A stretch of DNA of 64,000 bases. It comes from Megascapheus bottae (Eukaryota; Chordata; Mammalia; Rodentia; Geomyidae). The notes below the pieces were generated by a model that had not been told where the DNA came from, searched no databases, and saw only the letters and a program-made list of their open reading frames with translations. Both the position numbers and the translations under genes were made by a program. Positions 1 to 11,517 of the stretch are shown in pieces (positions within the stretch are counted from its first letter, which is position 1; each line of letters opens with the position of its first letter). The stretch covers positions 30,236,001 through 30,300,000 of the forward strand of contig JANJXV010000013.1 of assembly GCA_024803745.1 (NCBI GenBank). The letters run 5' to 3'.

Positions 1-718
1 GTAGTTCTGCAATGGACATAGTTGTGCTAGTGGATTTAGTATGTCCTTGTTTCTGGACAATTGGGTAAATGCCAAGTAGTGGAATTACTAGGTCATATCG
101 GAGTTCTATATTTAGTCTTTTGAGGAACTGCCATACTGCTTTCCATAATGGTTGAACAAGTTTGCACTCCCACCAACAGTGTAGTAGTGATCCTTGAGGG
201 TTATTTTTATACACTGCTGTTTTGCCAAAGTTTTGAATCACCTAGAGTAACCCGGGAGTGGAATCTATAGGGTTCTTTAAATAAAGAATCATGTCATCTG
301 CAAAGAGGGAAAGTGTTACTTCCTCCTTTCCTATTTGGATTCCCTTAATCCTTGATTCTTGCCTTAATGCTTTGGCTAGGAATTCTAATACTACATTGAA
401 GAGAAGTGGGGAGAGTGGGCATCCTTGTCTCGTTCCTGATTTTAGAAGTGGCTTTAGCTTTTTGCCATTCAGTATAGTGCTAGCAGTAGGTTTGCCATAC
501 ATAGCCTTTATTATACTGAGGAATGTTCCACGATTTCCTAGTTTCTCCAGAGCTTTCAACATAAAGGGGTTAGATCTTGTCAAATACCTTTTATCCATCT
601 AGTAAGATGATCATGTGATTCTTAGCTTTGCTCCTGTTGATTTGATGAATTATATTAATTTACTTGCGTATATTGAACCAACTTTGCATCCCAGTGATGA
701 ATCCTGTCTAATCATAGC
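1..718 (-). mobile_element. L1 (LINE-1) ORF2 remnant, reverse transcriptase to C-terminus, internally deleted
   Basis: Read on the minus strand this is L1 ORF2. Around 598-242 it encodes reverse transcriptase, and from about 240 down to 1 it encodes the ORF2 C-terminal region including [14 protein letters not shown] sequence. The segment between the RT domain and that C-terminal motif is missing, so the copy carries a large internal deletion. The same element continues beyond inserted DNA at 923-967 and 1645-2870. It is dead: frameshifts and stops are frequent. Identification rests on recognised L1 protein motifs. Confidence 0.9.
242..598 (-). pseudogene. L1 ORF2 reverse transcriptase domain fragment
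   Basis: A 118-residue open stretch inside the minus-strand L1. [11 protein letters not shown] lies at about residues 57-67, and the catalytic box FADDM, with two of the three metal-binding aspartates, at 99-103. The sequence equivalent to the upstream aspartate region (HMII...D) lies just before this frame, in a shifted frame. After the FADD box the frame runs to a stop and then into sequence from much further downstream in ORF2, so thumb and cysteine-rich regions are missing. It was once part of the enzyme that reverse-transcribes L1 RNA at a nicked target; this copy cannot work. Confidence 0.9.
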
Positions 719-727
719 GTATAATTT

Positions 728-922
728 AAAAAAAAATTGCCAGTCCTGGGCTTGAGCTCAGAGTCTGAGCACTGTCCTCGGACTTTCTCAAGGCTAGCAC
801 TCTACCATTAGAGCCTCAGCACCACTTCCTGCTTTTTTCTACCTATGTGGTACCTTGCAATCAAACCAGGGACTTCACACATTCTAAGCAAGAACTCTAC
901 CACTAGGCCAAACTCCTGTCCC
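728..922 (-). mobile_element. IDL-Geo SINE
   Basis: The minus strand carries the full dimer: the tRNA-derived left monomer (complement of ACCACTAGGCCAAACTCC near 899-916), the linker, and the Geo monomer ending at GCCAGTCCTGGGCTTGAGC near 740. The poly(A) tail appears as a T-to-A-rich start near 728. A short target duplication GTATAATTT occurs at 719-727 and 924-932. It is inserted in the minus-strand L1, whose sequence resumes at 923-967. Confidence 0.88.
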
Positions 923-967
923 TGTATAATTTTTTAATGAAGTTGTTTGGCCAGTATTTTATTGAGA

Positions 968-1644
968 AGAAAATCCACTAGCACAATGATGTTTGTTGCA
1001 GCACTATTTACCACAGCAAAGATACAGAACCAACCCAGATGTCCCTCAGTTTATGAGTGGATCAACAAGATGTGGTATTTGTACACAATGGGGTTCTATG
1101 CTGCTGTCAGGAAGAATGACAACGCCCAAGTTTTAGGGAATGGAAAGACTTAGATAAAATCATATTTAGTGAAGTAAGCCAGACTCAAAGGAACATAGGC
1201 TCAATGGTTTCCCTCATTTGCCATAATCAGTAGAAACCTTGGACTCTTCTAGCAGAGATTTGCAATAGAGCAAAACCTAGATACATAAGGCCATACAGTA
1301 TGACGCTAAATGAAAGGACCTCTAGGATATAGAAACAAAAGCCATATAATGAGTGATTGCTGTTTTAATGTGCTATGTTATCTCTCATCTCTTTTGCTTT
1401 CCCTTGGTTATTTCATATTGTTACAGTATTTCACTTTGTTTTCTGATATATTGAATATATGCATACTTGGTTATTTGAAATTGGATAGGAAAGGGGGAAA
1501 ACAAGATGAAGGTGGGGGTGGGGAGAGGGAAATGGGGACCAAGACATGAGAGAGGGTATCAATGTATGTGAAGTAATGCACCTTCCATCTGGTGAATGTA
1601 ATGTAACCCTTCTATTAATTACAATAAAAATTATATGGAAAAAA
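968..1644 (+). mobile_element. 5'-truncated L1 tail: ORF2 C-terminus plus 3' UTR
   Basis: It begins with the ORF2 C-terminal coding region (residues like INKMWYLYTM and FYAAVRKND at about 1056-1115). A 3' UTR follows with a G-rich block (1496-1535), the phrase ending in TATTAATTACAATAAA and a short A tail at 1635-1644. It lies in the opposite orientation to the L1 it interrupts. A short AAGAAAA-like sequence occurs at both ends, which is weak evidence for a target duplication. Same subfamily as the tails at 17.5, 20.3, 23.3, 31.4 and 42.5 kb. Confidence 0.9.
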
Positions 1645-2870
1645 AAGAAAAGTATTCCCTTATGATGCTCTGTATCTTGTTAATTTCTGTCGTGATATTT
1701 CCATTCTCCTCTATGATTTTGTTTATTTGGGTGTGCTCCCTCCTTTTTTGTTCAGTTATGCTAAGGGTCTATCAATTTTGTCAATTTTTTCAAAGAACCA
1801 ACTCATTTTGTTGTTTCTTCCTATAGGTTTTTTTTTTCGTACTCTAATTCATTTAATTCTGATTTAATTTGTTTCCTTCTACTGGATTTGGGTTTGGTCT
1901 GTTGTTCTTTTTCCAGTATCTTGAATTGTGCCACTAAAATGTTGGTTTGAGATTTTTCTAATTTTTTAATGTAGGCACTCAGAGCTATAAATTTTCCTCT
2001 GAGTATTGCCTTTGCTGTGTTGAAAGGAGCTGGAATTTTATGTGATCCTTTTTGTTAAACAACATAAGCTGTTGGATTTCTTTTCTGATCTCTTTAATTA
2101 CCCAATGGTGATTCAACAAAGTTTTGTTCAATCTCCTTGAGTTACAGGGTTTCCCTTAGTGGAGAATGATGTTGAGTTCCAATTTTGTGCCATTGTGCTC
2201 CGAGAGAACGCAGGGGATAATTTCAATGTTTCTGAATTTGTACAGATTTGCTTTATGCCCTAAAATGTGATATATTTTAGAAATTATTCCAAATGTTGCT
2301 GGAAAAAAAAGTATATTCTTGTGCTGCTGGGGGGAAATAACCTGAAGATTTCTGTTAGGTCTAGTTGGCTAAGCAACTGTTTAATTCTGAGGTTTCTGTG
2401 ATGCTTTTCTGCTTTGGTGATCTGTCCAGAGGTGACTGTGGTGTGTTAAAGTCACCAACGATCACTGTTTTTGGGTCTATGTTCATTTTTATTGTGAGTA
2501 AAGTTTTTTTAATGAATTTGGGTCATGGCATGTGATTTATAGATATTTAAGATGGTTATATCCTCCTGGACAAGAGACCCTTTAGTAGTATGTAATGATC
2601 TTCTTTGTCCCTCCTTACTAGTTTTACTTTGAAGTATACTTTATCTCCAGCTATTTTTATGGGGGCTATTTGCTGGATAGATTATATCCCACCCTCTCTC
2701 AGCTTATGTTGGTCTTTTGGGGCTATGAGTCTTGCTTTTTGACCCAACTAGTCAGTCTATGTCATTTAATTGTAGAATTAAGTCCATTGATGTTGATGGT
2801 TAGGATTGAAAAATATTTCTTAGATGTAACTACTTGTAATAACATCATAAATTGCTGTTCCACCACAGAG
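1645..2870 (-). mobile_element. L1 ORF2 5' half remnant (endonuclease and start of RT)
   Basis: On the minus strand this carries diagnostic ORF2 endonuclease-region sequence, for example the antisense phrases GTGTGTTAAAGTCACCAACG near 2438-2457 and CAGTCTATGTCATTTAATTG near 2752-2771. It continues the copy at 1-718 and 923-967. No long frame survives. The 5' limit is uncertain; similarity fades around 2800-2870. Confidence 0.85.
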
Positions 2871-3874
2871 CTACCTCTGTCTTGATGTGTAGGCTAATAG
2901 CTTTCAGGATCTCTCCTATAGGAGAATGGGGACATTCACAAAGAAAGTCAGAAATTGCTTGGCCAAGTTTTCAGATTACTTGTAGGAACTTGATCTGGGG
3001 AGGCTAAGACATATTTATTAAGTCAGTTCTTTCCTCAATATTTAGTTAGAAGATAAATAAAACAGATTTATACTTTTCTTGAAGTAGTCCTAATAATGGG
3101 CATACCTTCAGTAATTGAATTCAGTCTTCCTTAAATTCAGAGGGCCATCACACTTTAGAACTCCTATAGAACATTATGGCAGTTCCAATTTTATTTGGGG
3201 AATAATTCCTCTAAGTGTGAAAAAAATTTAAATTGAACTATTTATTGTATATTTGAGTTTATCTTGTGTGATTTCATTCTTATTTATCAGGACTCCTACT
3301 GACCCAGAAATGATTCCTGTCTGTGTCTGGTGAATACTCTAAGAAAAACCAATAAACATTCAATTACTGGAAAGGAAAATTGCTAAAATTCCATATCAAG
3401 GTAAAAGATTTAAAACAATGATTATATGTTCAACTAGAGAATCAGTGTCATTTTTCATACTATGCTTGAGCTTTGATGGAATTGAGGGTAGATATATTTA
3501 CCAGAAAACATAGTTATAGCACTGGATTGTAGGACTGCTAAATAGTGATAAGGTGGAAAAATAACCATGCCATTAGGTGGTTATTTTCACACATGAAGGA
3601 ATTTCAACACTATTTTAATAAAGGTATCATGAGTAGTGGAACAAAATAGGAAATGAAATTGAATATTAGAAAGTTTAACATTTTGTTTTATATTAGAATG
3701 ACTAGTGTTTTGGAGATTTATCTATATATTTGTATATCTCAATTTTGTATACCTTTCACTCCTATGATTCCTAATAATCTGTTCAAAATTTTTGAAGTTC
3801 CACTATATATTAGAATATATGGTACTACAAAATATATGTAGCTTTGTGAGAAAGTATATAGTTTTCTATGTATC
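2871..3874. other. Unrecognised AT-rich sequence
   Basis: No protein-coding signal, SINE or clear L1 motif is visible. The open frames present are short and low-complexity in composition. Confidence 0.5.
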
Positions 3875-4045
3875 TTGTTAGCTATGTACTTTGCCATGCA
3901 GAAGCTCTTCAGCTTAATGCAATCACATTTATTCAACCTTTTTTTTGTTTGTTGTGCTTCTGGGTCTTTATTATGAAAGTTTTGTCCTGTGCCAAGAAGC
4001 CCTAGTGTTTAGCCAATTCCTTCTGGAAATCCTCTTGATAATATT
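3875..4045 (-). mobile_element. Old L1 ORF2 fragment
   Basis: The plus strand contains TTTGCCATGCAGAAGCTCTT (about 3889-3908), the antisense of a well-known segment of mammalian L1 ORF2, and continues with diverged antisense ORF2 to about 4040. Strongly decayed; edges approximate. The fragment at 24030-24220 covers an overlapping part of L1. Confidence 0.75.
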
Positions 4046-5224
4046 AATTTTATCATGATGTGAGAATAAAAAGAAGATAATGGGTCATGAATGAGTCATT
4101 CATGTATTAATGTCTTTGGAGAATGTGACTTTTTCAGAGTAAGTTATATCCAATATTTGCTTTCTTCCAAGTGATACCATTTTTTTCTGCTGTGTTTTTT
4201 GTTGTTTTGGTATATGCATTGTAACATGTAGATACCAAACATCATTAACCATAACCAATAATGATGCAGAAACTAAACATGAAAAACCATGTGAGATATA
4301 ATATATTGGCAAACTCTTCATTTGTGTTTGAATATTTTGTTTGCCTTACATACACATCAAATCATTCATACTAAATATACTTTGTGCATATATATATACA
4401 TATTTCATATATGTATGCTTATACATGGAAATAGGATTAGAAAATGTCAGGTTTCTGACTTTTTGTGCATTATCATTTTTATCTATCGCAACTTCTTCAA
4501 CTGTAAAATTAGAATATATTATTTCAACTAGTGTTGCTCTATGAATATGTAATTTTTAAACATTAACTCCAAAAACAAATGTGAGCCATCTCGGCCTCTA
4601 TTCGACAATGGTTCATCTGCTCAGAATAATTGTCCTTTTCTAACAGATAAATGACAAATATTTTACCAGAAAATGTATGTGTGGCTTCTAGTGTTGATAG
4701 AATCTCTGCATAATTACAGGCTGCTGAAGTCATGAGTATGCAAAATTACTATTGAAGAAAGCATTGCTACAATGATTCTGGAGGCTACTTTGTTGAACTG
4801 TGGTTAAAAAAAAATTTGTGATTCTAGCAATGGGACAGCAAGTTAGACTAAAGCAATATTCTATGTTAAGTTCTCCCCGGACTTGCTCAAATTTCAGCCT
4901 TTCTATTTATAAAAGATCTTTAATCAAACTGTGTTTACTCAAAGAGAGAGCCCAAGCCCTGACTTCGGTTTGTATGATTACCAAGCATGTGCATGTCACA
5001 CGCACACACACACATGAATATCCTTACAAAAATAGCTAAAATGTACACCACAAATGTAAATATCACATTTCCCTTGAAGGACAATTCTTAGAAAATACAG
5101 CATAGTTCTTCTTAAGACAGTTATGCAAACAGAATGTGCTATTGGCAACTTTAAATGTCATTGTTTAAAACATTCACTCACATAAATACATGCTATCTCA
5201 CTTTTTGTAAAATTTGAAAGGAAT
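4046..5224. other. Unrecognised AT-rich sequence
   Basis: No repeat or gene recognised apart from small TA/CA-rich patches (4388-4418, 4998-5014). Confidence 0.45.
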
Positions 5225-5700
5225 GGCATTAAATGAAGTAGTTTATTAACAAATATATCTTGATCAGTGTCACACCTTCAACATCCTCAGCCCTCTTCAA
5301 CTCACCCCTTCTTTTACTTTTCTTAATTTTGTGATATATACAATGAATTCTTAACTACAAGTTCCACTTGTTTCCCCCTTGTTTTTCTATCACTCTCTGA
5401 TGGCTCTAATCTCCCCTCTTGCAGGTACACATTTCCCAGTACTGATTTTTGTGGCTTTGGCCTAGCCTTTGTGAAAAATTACAATATTTGAACTCTTCCT
5501 AGAGACCAGTGTACTTCAACAAATCCATTTTTTAACCACTTGCACACTACTAAGAATGTTTATATATATTTATATGTATATTCTATCTACCACAAATGAG
5601 GGAAATCATGCAACCTTTGTTTCTCTGAGTCTGGCTTACTGCACTTAATATAATATTGTCTATGTCTTTCCATTGTGTGTATCTCACATTTTATAAGAAA
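5225..5700 (-). mobile_element. Old L1-type 3' region (antisense)
   Basis: Pyrimidine-rich on the plus strand, with TTTGTTTCTCTGAGTCTGGC near 5618-5637, the antisense of an L1 segment just after ORF2. It shares order and wording (GATCA-TGTCA-C, TTGAATTCTTGACT-like, TTTCCCAGT) with 35070-35450 and 48270-48610. An old L1 subfamily is the likeliest identity. Confidence 0.6.
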
Positions 5701-6054
5701 GTCATCCCCCCAAAAATGTTGTTGTCATTCAGATCATTATTCTTTCTTTTGACTAGTCAAGTGAGTACTTATGGTTTTCCACTGAAAAATGTAATTGTAA
5801 CTAAGGACATATGAAATCTGGAGAAGTTTTGTTTTTGAAGATATTTAAGACAGAAGATGAGGTAGTAAGACAGGAGTTCAGTTTTCCAGGTAAAAACTTC
5901 AAGCTTTCATAGTAGAAATTATAGATAAACCCAAACTAAAATGCTAACTCCTTTATTGGAGTTCTGCAATCTGGAAACTCTTTTTCATGATTCTGAGTTG
6001 ATAACTTTCTTCACAATAAAAAAGTTATTAAAAATTGTGTTGTATTTTATAAAA

Positions 6055-6462
6055 AGGAGCTTTGATTCTGGGTAGGAATGTAAATGTGTACAGCCACTAT
6101 GAAAGTCAGTGAGAATGCTCTAGCATAAGCTAAATGTAGAACCATGTAGAATCCTGTTATGCGATGCTTGGGCAGATACCAGAATGAATGGGTGTCAGTA
6201 TATAATATTCAGAACACCAATGTTTCCTTCAACACTGTTCACAACAGTGCACTGATTCCATAACTAGAATCAGCCTAGCAGTCCATCTACTTGTAAATGG
6301 AAAAATTGCTGTGGAATAGATGCGCAGTTGTATATTAATTATAACATAACAAAGATATGTAATTTTCAGATAATTGGAACTGGATATTCTATTGAACTAG
6401 ACTAGCACATTTCAGAAAGACAAATACAGCATGACATTTCTCCTGTGTGAAAAATAGACTAC
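6055..6462 (+). mobile_element. Old L1 ORF2 C-terminus/3' end fragment
   Basis: Diverged but collinear with L1 ORF2's end: ACTATGAAAGTCAGT, then CACTGTTCACAACAGT, the TAAATGGAAAAATTGCTGTGG segment and AGACAAATACAGCATGAC. Continues at 6754-7025 beyond a microsatellite and a SINE. Older than the G-rich-UTR L1 family in this window. Confidence 0.7.
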
Positions 6463-6465
6463 TGC

Positions 6466-6518
6466 TGCAGCTACTACTACTACTACTACTACTACTACTA
6501 ATAATAATAATAATAATG
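6466..6518. repeat. (CTA)n then (TAA)n microsatellite
   Basis: About ten CTA units, then about six TAA units, directly beside the T-rich tail of the minus-strand SINE at 6522. Probably grown from the SINE tail or the L1 sequence. Confidence 0.9.
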
Positions 6519-6521
6519 TAC

Positions 6522-6752
6522 ATTTTTTTTTTCATGGGGCTTGATCTCTAAGCCTGAGCGATGTCCCTGAGCTCTTCAACTCAAGGCTACCATCCTACCT
6601 CTTGAGCCACAATCCCTCTCCTCATTTTCTAGTAGTTAATTGGAGATAAGAGTCTAACATTTTTTAGTGTCCGGGCTGGCATTGAACCACAATCCTCAGA
6701 TCTCACTCTCCTGAGTATCTAGGATTACAAGTGAGAATCACTGTGCCCAGCT
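6522..6752 (-). mobile_element. Alu-like/Geo dimeric SINE
   Basis: On the minus strand it starts with a 7SL/Alu-like head (complement of CTGAGTATCTAGGATTACAA near 6711-6730), passes a linker with TCTTATCTCCAATTAACTA-like sequence and ends in a Geo monomer with GAGCTGAAGAGCTC-type sequence (complement near 6567-6581). Full length, moderately diverged. Splits an older L1. Confidence 0.85.
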
Positions 6753-6753
6753 T

Positions 6754-7025
6754 ATGTATGCATTTTGATGAGGAAACCATTTTGAGGAAGAAATAAGAGA
6801 AAAGAATAGGTGATAAGCTTTATATGATATGGCTTATATTACTAAAATAGCACAATTATACCTATTACAAACATTAAGAAGGGGGGTTGGAAGGAGGAAG
6901 AACAAGAAAGAATTTGAAAAGTGAATTAAATTAAGGTACACTGTGTGCATGAGTGCAAATGCCACAGTAAAATCCTATTGTAAATTAACTAATGTTAGTT
7001 TTTGAAAATTGAATAAAATTTTCCA
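6754..7025 (+). mobile_element. Old L1 3' UTR
   Basis: Continuation of 6055-6462: purine-rich block near 6880-6920, then a 3' end with TTGAATAAAATTTT near 7006-7020 that could be the polyadenylation signal. Low sequence identity, so placed by context. Confidence 0.55.
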
Positions 7026-7497
7026 TTCCTTTTTCTAAATAATTTTAGTAATATGTCTTTTTCTTTCCTTCACACTTTTTGAACACTAAATTCTAAAGAG
7101 GTATTATTTCTTCTATTTGTCTTCTTTTTATTTAAAGAATTTATTAACATTGATTTTTACATCATATTTCAAATGACATGTTTAACAAACAAGTATTCAA
7201 GAAGGGAATCTCTATATACAACCACTGGCACTTAGATTTTAGAACATAATCAAAATTAGGCTGAGGGTTTTTATGTCATAGATACATATTAATCTATGTA
7301 ATAAAAAATTATGTCTATAGAGTCATAAATTTTTATGTCTATGTAATTGTGTTTATATTTCCAATACCATGTCCCTAGCATTGGGTCCACAAATATTGAA
7401 TCATCGCTCTTGAACTGTTTGGATCTAATAGCCACATATTAAGGATATCATGTGTCTTTTGTTCCTTTAGTCTTGGCTTATCTCTCTCAAAATGCAT
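7026..7497. other. Unrecognised AT-rich sequence
   Basis: No gene or clear repeat. The only structure is a short internal repetition of TTTATGTCTATG-like phrases at 7270-7345. Confidence 0.4.
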
Positions 7498-7684
7498 TTT
7501 TTTGCCTGTTCTGGGTCTTGAACTCAGGGCCTGAGCACTGTCCTTGAACTTTCTCAAGACTGGAGACACTTGAACCACAGCACTACTTCCAATTTTTTGC
7601 AAAGCAATTGGTACCAAGGAATGGAACCCAGGTCTTCATGCATTCTAGACAAGCCCTCTACCACTAGTCTAAACATCCAGCCCT
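7498..7684 (-). mobile_element. IDL-Geo SINE
   Basis: Minus-strand dimer. The Geo monomer's complement (CTGAGCACTGTCCTTGAACT) is at about 7532-7551, and the ID-like box B region (GAACCCAGGTCTTCATGCAT) at 7625-7644. The linker holds extra bases (GCAAAGCAATT). Older than the copies at 24 and 63.5 kb by its mismatches. Confidence 0.85.
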
Positions 7685-8120
7685 TTTAAACTCCCAGCAT
7701 CTTTTTAAAACATATAAACATAAGTTTTCCCTGTATCATATGTGACAGTGTTCCTCATTACTACATGGAAACTCTAACAACTGATATCTCCACCTCTGAA
7801 ACTGTCACAAATACATATACATTTTGATTCTCCATAATTTTCTTGGATGTTTGATTTTTTTTAAAGTCTTCACAGTAGAGGTTGTGTTATAATGATTTTT
7901 AGAGAAATAATTAGAAATAATTTTCCAGGTCAGAATACATATATATTTATTCTCAAAAGCATTAAATGATAGCCAGAAGTCTAGTTTTTTAGTTTTTATT
8001 TCTTTTATTGTTATCGTAGACTTGAGATACAAACTGTTACATATACATAAATAAGGAAATGAGTACAATTCTTTTTGAACCATGTCTGTTTAAGGTTTTT
8101 CTTTCTTTCTTTATTTTACT

Positions 8121-8224
8121 TTCAGGGTGTTGTGGGGCTTGAATTCAGGGCCTTGACCCTGTGTTTGAGCATCTTTGTACTCAAGGCTAGTGCTCTAACG
8201 TTTCAGCCAAAGTGCTACATCCTC
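8121..8224 (-). mobile_element. Partial Geo-monomer SINE
   Basis: Only the Geo half is present, as the complement of a right monomer (GGGCTTGAATTCAGGGCCTTG near 8136-8156, CTCAAGGCTAGTGCTCTAAC at 8180-8199). The head is missing or unrecognisable. TTTCTTTCTT before it is probably the mutated tail. Confidence 0.65.
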
Positions 8225-8440
8225 TTCAACAATTTTTAAATGTAATTATAAAGGTCATGTACAGGAGGGTTACAGTTACATAAGTTAGGTAATGAGGGTA
8301 TTTCCTTTTCAACAGTGTCACTCCTTCCTGCATTCTCTCCCAGTTTTTCTCCCCTTGACCCCCTTTAGTCCAAATTGTATATTTCATTTCAAACATAGTG
8401 TCTAGTGAGTATCACTGCTGAATTGGCTCAGTTTCTGTAC
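8225..8440 (-). mobile_element. Old L1-type 3' UTR (antisense)
   Basis: The plus strand reads GGGTTACAGTTACATAAGTT near 8267-8286, followed by pyrimidine-rich sequence. This resembles the antisense L1 tails at 39505, 40300 and 62028. The downstream phrase ACATAGTGTCTAGTGAGTAT (8393-8412) recurs at about 54661-54680 as ACATAGTGTCCAATGAGTAT. Confidence 0.55.
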
Positions 8441-8894
8441 TTTCCCATACCACAAATCAGATAAAATTATGTACAAGTCAAAGAAATCAGAACTCAGAAA
8501 TCACAAACAACAATAGAATGGAATCCACCAAAAATAAATGAATAAATCAAGGGAGAGTGGAAAGAACCACAAAGAGTGCAATAAAATATCCTCTTTTTTC
8601 CCATTTCTTGGAATTCATTTCGATAGCTTCATTTTATATGATCATATGTGCTTACTTTTTGAGCCTTGTGATTCTCTCCTAAGAATATACTACTTTGTTC
8701 TCACTGTACTTTGTTTCATTCTTGATGAATGTGTTGACTGTGCCTAAATGACAACTCAGATTTCAAATCATAAAGTGCTCCAAACAAGTGCATTATGCTA
8801 GTGAAATTACTGGGTATTATTCGTTAGGCTATTTTAATCTTTTTAAAGAACTCAAATCATATTCATTTTAGAAAATACAATAAAGTAATTTTAG
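8441..8894. other. Unrecognised sequence
   Basis: No recognised gene or repeat. Confidence 0.4.
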
Positions 8895-8990
8895 AAATAC
8901 AGATTAGTGGTAAGGTGATTTCCTAAGCAGAATGAGATTCTAGATTCTGTATCCAGCATCACCATACAGTACAGGACAAAATTTAAAACC
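8895..8990 (+). mobile_element. ID-like SINE fragment, decayed
   Basis: ATTAGTGGTAAGGTGATTTC at about 8904-8923, followed by TAAGCAGAATGAGATTCTAG and TATCCAGCATCACCATAC, follows the layout of a tRNA-Ala/ID head (box A, CTAGCA-type loop, box B, CAGCACCAC). No Geo half is visible. Old or partial. Confidence 0.45.
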
Positions 8991-11517
8991 TTTTCTAACC
9001 GTTTCTCCAAATTAAAGATTATGTTGTTATTAACACAAATAAGAGGTTATTAACATAATTTCTACTGTTTCTTCACAGCAAGTATTATTATTAATTCCTA
9101 TGCATGTAGACAATCTCTATATCTACATCTATTTATATATAATCTATGTGTACATATATATGTCCAACTACATATAGAAGACTCACATGAATAAACTTTT
9201 TTGAATGCATTTGTATCTCATGGTTGATACAGATATTGAAATATATAGTTGATTATTCTCATAATATTCAAATGTACCCATTTACTATTACCTGTCAATT
9301 ATTGCCACAGTTTTGATATATTTTATTTTGAATCACTCTTGCACTAAAAGGTATTTTGTCCTTTCTAGAGTTTCATAGCAAAGTAACACTTGAAGTAATA
9401 ATTCTAATCTATTATTTCACATATCCTCTAAGATTTCTGAAAGTTGAATATATGCCCAACACTGGTAATTATTTTCAGTATCTGAATGAAAACTGTCATA
9501 TTGCTCCCTTTAACCATGTGAGCTTCAAACATTCATGTAAAAGCTGAGAGTGTGTTGTAAACAAAAATCATATTATTCCCTGCTATTCATTATTTAGATG
9601 AGTGCAAACCCTACTTTCTTTTCTATTCATTATCCTTCAGGTGCCAGAATGCTCCTAACAAAACTCAGGGAATGTGCATGCCTTTCATGTGCATTCTATT
9701 TCTCTCTCCCACAAATAAAATTTACCAGCTGGACTAGAGCTTCTTTTCTCTCCTCTTGGTATCCTAATATCAACTTGATCTCTGTAGGAAACCATCATTG
9801 CACAGCTACAGAAGGCTAATAATGCATTCAGCATATGGGTTTCCCTCTCTTTTAAAATCTGTATCTTCATGAGTGTTAGCCAATTTTATTGAACCTCTTT
9901 GATAGAAAATTCTGAATTCCTACAGGGAGATAGTTAAATAATCAATTATGTCAATTTCCAAAGTTGCAAAGACCTTCAAGATAATGTGTTGATCTGTCTA
10001 TCTATGGACTAAGAGGGACATAAAAGCCAAAGATAATATCGAAGTAATATATCAATAAGTTCCAGTAGTAATATGTTTTTGGTAAACAGGCAGGGGTTTT
10101 GTTTGCTGAGTTGCTTTTACATTTTTTAATCTTCCCTTTAAGCATTTCAGTGTTGGGTTAACACAGTATAAAATATGATAGTAAGGCTAATATTCTGGGC
10201 AAGTTTAAAAAAAGCTAGCCTTTCCCAGATGCTGAGACACTTTTCCTAAGAAAATCATAACTGTTAATTCTGTTCAGAGTCAACTGTTGGCTTATTTATT
10301 TTATTTCTTAGATTTTTTCACTCCATGTTTGATAAATACATACATGTCATATCATGGTAGACTATAACAGAAATATTAGCAAATTATTCAGCCCACAGCA
10401 ATTCAAGAAATCTGTGAATTAATCTTTTCACTACTTCAGATTTTTATTTCAATTGTGATCTACAAACAAGCTTATGCAAAATAGTCTAATGAAATGCACC
10501 CCTTAGGTGGTAGCTAATCTTCTAGAAAATGTGAGTAGAGTTTGTCATTGATGGCTGGAAAACCTTCCAAATGTTCCATCTGGAAAAGTGTCTTCCTTTT
10601 TCATAAATGGAACCAAAAACACTGAAGCACTTTTGCCAATTTTCAGTTTAAAACTTTAAATCTTGTAATCTTTTATGAGCTGCTCATCTTCTATTCATCA
10701 CAATGGTATCTCATGAAAGCATAACTATATTAATTATAAACTAGACTTGCTTCTTGAGTCTTCATCAACATTTTTATGTGTCTTGGGAGTGATTATGCAT
10801 AAGCTGTAAAAATTCAGCAGGTAAGACAGGATGATGAATCCTTCAGGTCCTGAAATAAGGCTAGAGAAATCTATCTTGAAAGGATAAAAATCTTTTCTCA
10901 TTTTCTTACTATGAAGATTAGAGAAAAGAATTTTCATCCAAATACAAGTCTCTGGAGTATTATGCAGATGGCATGATCAAGTTTACTGCACAGGAAGCCT
11001 AACAGATTTCAAATGTGTTTTGTTCTTTTTCCAAATCATGAAAGCATCAATAAATATGCATGTATTTGTAGTCAAACTTCTAATCCATATTCTAATCAAC
11101 TTTTGTAAACGTTGAAGCCAAAGAAGATCTTCAGCTCCATGGCCTAATAAAGAGATGAAGTATTCCTCCAATTTTATCTAATATATCTATCTAATATACT
11201 TTTCTTCCAATGTTATATAATATAAAATTTTAATGAACGTGAAGTTCTATTAATGATTTTTTATAATTTAAATTGAAATATGACATTTTTAAACTTGTCA
11301 CTGGAGGCAGATATACTTGGATTAAAAATCTGGATTTTACATATTACCTACTGTGTTATATATAAAAATGGAGTTATTAAATTGATATGTACTTATAAGA
11401 TTTTTAAAAATAAATGTGCTTCATATGTTAAAGTTTTCAATAAAAACAGAAATTAAAATAAAAAAGGAAGCTATTTAAACTCTGAAAACTGACTTCCATA
11501 ACTAAAAAAAGAAAAAA
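8991..11517. other. Repeat-poor, gene-free interval
   Basis: About 2.5 kb without recognisable SINE, L1 coding motif or exon. TA-rich patch at 9115-9175. The block 10540-10720 is less AT-skewed and free of repeats, which is weak ground for functional constraint. Confidence 0.45.

Noticed and set aside
291..602. Plus-strand open frame of 103 codons
   Set aside because: It is antisense to the L1 reverse transcriptase fragment on the minus strand.
9115..9175. TATA-rich patch as promoter
   Set aside because: AT-rich simple sequence without initiator, CpG island or downstream exon.
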